Below are positions 61,884-64,000 of a DNA stretch of 64,000 nt, in pieces. The DNA lies in the NCBI GenBank assembly GCA_947627465.1, contig CANQWD010000002.1, forward strand, positions 1-64,000, given 5' to 3'. The stretch's first letter is position 1, and each line of letters begins with the position of its first letter. The DNA is from an uncultured Clostridia bacterium (lineage in GTDB: Bacteria; Bacillota; Clostridia; Oscillospirales; Ruminococcaceae). Under the pieces are notes generated by a model, which was not told where the DNA came from, did not search any database, and was given only the letters and a program-made list of their open reading frames with translations. Position numbers and translations under genes: made by a program.

Positions 61884-62921
61884 ATGAGAGCAGTAACCTT
61901 TACCAAAAAACAAATCAAACGCGCCGCGGCAATAGCAGCGTTCGCGCTGGTGGCGGCAGCGGCGGCTGTCACGCTGATAGTTACGTCCGTAGGCTCGCAC
62001 GCCGAAAAGCGGCTTTTGCCTATCTACTCGACCGAATGCGATGAGAAGAAGATCGCCGTGACGTTCGACGTGGCTTGGGAAAACTCCAATACCGATCAGC
62101 TTATCAGTATTCTTAAAGACAACGACGCGAAAGCCACGTTTTTCATCACGGGCGATTGGTGCGACCGCTATCCGGACGACGTGAAAAAATTCTTCGACGC
62201 GGGTCACGAGATCGAGAACCACTCGGATAAGCACCCGCACGTTCTCGGCGCGAACGTCAACGACCTTATCGCCGACACCCGCGAATGCAGCCGCAAAATA
62301 AAAATGCTGACGGGCGAGGAACCCTCGCTTTACCGCGCCCCCTACGGCGAGTACGACGACAGCCTTATCACCACGCTCGACGGTATGGGAATGAAAGTTA
62401 TTCAATGGGACGTGGACAGCGTGGACTGGAAAAAGAACTCAGCCGCCGATATCAAGAAAAAAGTGCTTAAAGGCGTAAAACCCGGCTCTATACTGCTGTT
62501 CCACAACGATCTGGAAAACACTACGGAAGCGCTCCCCGAGATACTTTCCGAGCTTAAGAGCCAAGGCTACGAGTTAGTCGCCGTAAAAGACCTTATTCTA
62601 CAAGACAACTACACGATAGACTCCAACGGAAAGCAAATTCCCGCACCCGCCGAGGACGCTGTGAAGATATCCGACGAGAAAGTCGAGGAAGTCATGGCGC
62701 AGTACTCCGACCTGATGAAGTCCTACAACCTCTCCGACGAGCAAATAGCACAGTCTCGCGAGGCTCTTAAAAACGGCGACGCGTCCGCGCTTCCCAAGGA
62801 GCTTCAGCCGTTCGCGAAAGAGGTTATGGCTAGAATTACCGAGGAAAATTCCAACACGTCAAACGCCTTGTCGACCTCGGACAGCAATTCGCAGATAACC
62901 GAATCCGTTCCGCAGAAATAA
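61884..62921 (+). CDS. Polysaccharide deacetylase (CE4, sporulation PdaB-like)
   Basis: 345 aa; AAAGGAGAAG before the ATG. N-terminal membrane anchor or uncleaved signal (about 12-35), then the NodB domain (about 45-240): AVTFDVAWENSNT (motif 1), ENHSDKHPH (metal His pair), YRAPYGEYDD and WDVDSVDWKK, LLFHND. The C-terminal ~110 residues are a helical, acidic and Ser-rich extension (VEEVMAQYSDLMKSYNLSDEQ). It should deacetylate peptidoglycan or a surface glycan outside the membrane. Confidence 0.9.
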   Translation: MRAVTFTKKQIKRAAAIAAFALVAAAAAVTLIVTSVGSHAEKRLLPIYSTECDEKKIAVTFDVAWENSNTDQLISILKDNDAKATFFITGDWCDRYPDDVKKFFDAGHEIENHSDKHPHVLGANVNDLIADTRECSRKIKMLTGEEPSLYRAPYGEYDDSLITTLDGMGMKVIQWDVDSVDWKKNSAADIKKKVLKGVKPGSILLFHNDLENTTEALPEILSELKSQGYELVAVKDLILQDNYTIDSNGKQIPAPAEDAVKISDEKVEEVMAQYSDLMKSYNLSDEQIAQSREALKNGDASALPKELQPFAKEVMARITEENSNTSNALSTSDSNSQITESVPQK

Positions 62922-62926
62922 AAAAC

Positions 62927-62958
62927 AGCCGCGAATTACGCAATTCGCGGCTTGTTTA
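62927..62958. terminator. Terminator between converging genes
   Basis: AGCCGCGAATT (62927-62937) pairs with AATTCGCGGCT (62942-62952), then TGTTTATT on the plus strand. Confidence 0.8.
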
Positions 62959-62982
62959 TTAAATTTTAGCGTACTAAACGCC

Positions 62983-63789
62983 TTAAGCGTCGCCCTTTGA
63001 AAGCAGCATACGGTCGTTATCAAGTTTCGCGCCGCTTGCTTCCTCGAACTTCTGAAGCAGCATATCAACTGTAAGTTTTTTCTTTTCCTCGCCCTTAACG
63101 TCGTAAATAATGCGTCCGTTGCTCATCATGATTAGGCGGTTTCCGTGCTTTATTGCCGCCGCCATATTGTGAGTTACCATCATCGCGGTGAGGTGGTTTT
63201 CCTCTATTATTTTATCGGAAAGCTCCAGAACCTTTGCCGCCGTTTTCGGGTCGAGAGCGGCGGTGTGCTCGTCAAGAAGCAGAATATCGGGCTTTTTCAG
63301 CGTTGCCATAAGCAGCGTAAGCGCTTGTCTCTGTCCGCCCGAAAGCAAACCGACCTTGGAAGTCATACGATCCTCCAGCCCCAGATCGAGCATTTTCAGC
63401 AGCTCGTGATATTCCTCGCGTTCTTTTTTCGTAATGCCCCAGCGAAGTCCGCGCATTTGTCCGCGGCGTTTGGCTAAAGCAAGGTTCTCCTGAATTTCCA
63501 TAGTCGCCGCCGTACCCGTCATTGGGTCTTGAAACACGCGCCCGATAAACGCCGCGCGCTTGTGTTCGGGCAGACCAACAACGTTCTTGCCGTTTATCTC
63601 GATAATGCCGCCGTCAACGGGCCACACGCCCGCAATGGCGTTCAGGGTCGTCGATTTTCCCGCGCCGTTTCCGCCGATTATCGTCACGAAATCTCCGTCG
63701 TCAAGCGAGAGCGAAACGCCGTTCAAAGCCTTTCTCTCGTTGATTGTGCCGGGGTTAAAGGTTTTTCTAACATCAGTCAGCGTCAGCAT
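62983..63789 (-). CDS. ABC transporter ATP-binding protein
   Basis: 268 aa from ATG at 63789 with AGGAG upstream. Walker A GGNGAGKST (about 40), Q-loop FQDPMTGTAATMEI, signature LLSGGQRQALTLLMA, Walker B DILLLDEHTAALDP and the switch VTHNM. The layout with a bacterial ABC_sub_bind-type permease upstream suggests the TrpXYZ-like class for amino acids or small aromatic substrates (inference). Confidence 0.93.
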   Translation of the reverse strand: MLTLTDVRKTFNPGTINERKALNGVSLSLDDGDFVTIIGGNGAGKSTTLNAIAGVWPVDGGIIEINGKNVVGLPEHKRAAFIGRVFQDPMTGTAATMEIQENLALAKRRGQMRGLRWGITKKEREEYHELLKMLDLGLEDRMTSKVGLLSGGQRQALTLLMATLKKPDILLLDEHTAALDPKTAAKVLELSDKIIEENHLTAMMVTHNMAAAIKHGNRLIMMSNGRIIYDVKGEEKKKLTVDMLLQKFEEASGAKLDNDRMLLSKGDA

Positions 63790-64000
63790 TTTCGACAGCT
63801 CCTTCCTCTTCCGAATTTTCCGCACCGAGCAGCTTTGCTTTCGCGGAGTTCCTCGCGGCTCGTCTGTAAGAGTTTTTGGAAGTCTTTTTGATATACGGCA
63901 CGGCGAGGAATATAGCTACGATGACTGCCGAGAACAGCTTGTTGAACGTTGAGGGAAGCCCCGTAAGCATAACGATCTGCAATACCAAAAAGTATATTAT
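63773..64000 (-). CDS. C-terminal end of an ABC transporter permease (partial)
   Basis: The frame is open to the window edge; only the last 75 residues are present. One full span (VLQIVMLTGLPSTFNKLFSAVIVAIFLAV, in parts) is followed by a basic stretch (PYIKKTSKNSYRRAARN) and an acidic tail. It overlaps the ATP-binding gene by 17 bp, so the two are co-translated. The family is inferred from the pairing. Confidence 0.75.
   Translation of the reverse strand: MIYFLVLQIVMLTGLPSTFNKLFSAVIVAIFLAVPYIKKTSKNSYRRAARNSAKAKLLGAENSEEEGAVENADAD

Overview
The window looks like a chromosomal segment of a gut or rumen anaerobe of the Clostridia, most likely Oscillospiraceae/Ruminococcaceae. The evidence is gene content and signals: a lipid-anchored GH9 cellulase with two CBM3-type modules, iron-type alcohol dehydrogenase, an EFR1-type ferredoxin, Cache chemoreceptors, HD-GYP proteins, AGGAGG ribosome sites with frequent TTG/GTG starts, CIRCE and a SAM-I riboswitch. 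No tRNA, rRNA or CRISPR array was seen.

Layout. 1-8200: the tail of one gene, a candidate small RNA, then a minus-strand block with a 7TM sensor carrying a degenerate kinase, a cytosolic kinase, a LuxR-type regulator, a duplicated-domain lipoprotein, a zinc-ribbon protein, a TPM-tail membrane protein and an HD-GYP protein. 8654-16166: a 7.5-kb mobilizable element (HTH protein, HUH-like Rep, small serine recombinase, MOBV relaxase, large serine integrase). It has split a lipoprotein gene; removing it at the GACAC direct repeat restores one open frame. 16167-25650: DUF6935 protein, a PHP/malic enzyme/TSCPD/MetF operon, a REC-HD-GYP protein with an overlapping Hpt, a lipoprotein, a Dabb protein and a DNA glycosylase. 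25650-28390: RNA-rich, with ComFB, DUF1292, two small RNA candidates and a roughly 630-nt minus-strand structured RNA candidate. 28390-41280: YcxB-like protein, an unknown protein, GH9 cellulase with a LacI regulator, Hsp20 with CIRCE, a LysR regulator, an esterase, an alcohol dehydrogenase, a broken and an intact flavodoxin lipoprotein, and an aldo/keto reductase. 41375-48596: two chemoreceptors beside a LytTR regulator and a GHKL kinase fused to an extracytoplasmic RsiV-like DUF3298 domain; the chemoreceptor promoters share a 47-bp module. 48824-64000: iron-sulfur flavoprotein/EFR1/TetR, metK with SAM-I riboswitch, trkA-trkH, a two-component system, an ECF sigma with putative anti-sigma, an ATP-grasp protein, a polysaccharide deacetylase and part of an ABC transporter.

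Themes. Signalling dominates: two HD-GYP proteins plus ComFB suggest cyclic-dinucleotide control, and the LytTR/GHKL-DUF3298 pair with the chemoreceptors looks like one regulon. A non-coding repeat family with ends like AAGGCAACACCGCACA occurs at least five times at full size plus shorter hairpin forms, and a second family (AGGGCACCTCTA ends) occurs two to three times. Copies have altered gene ends and leaders. The best candidates for something undescribed are the large RNA with its four repeated SD-like motifs, the kinase-DUF3298 fusion with its promoter module, and the mobilizable element with its reconstructable target gene.
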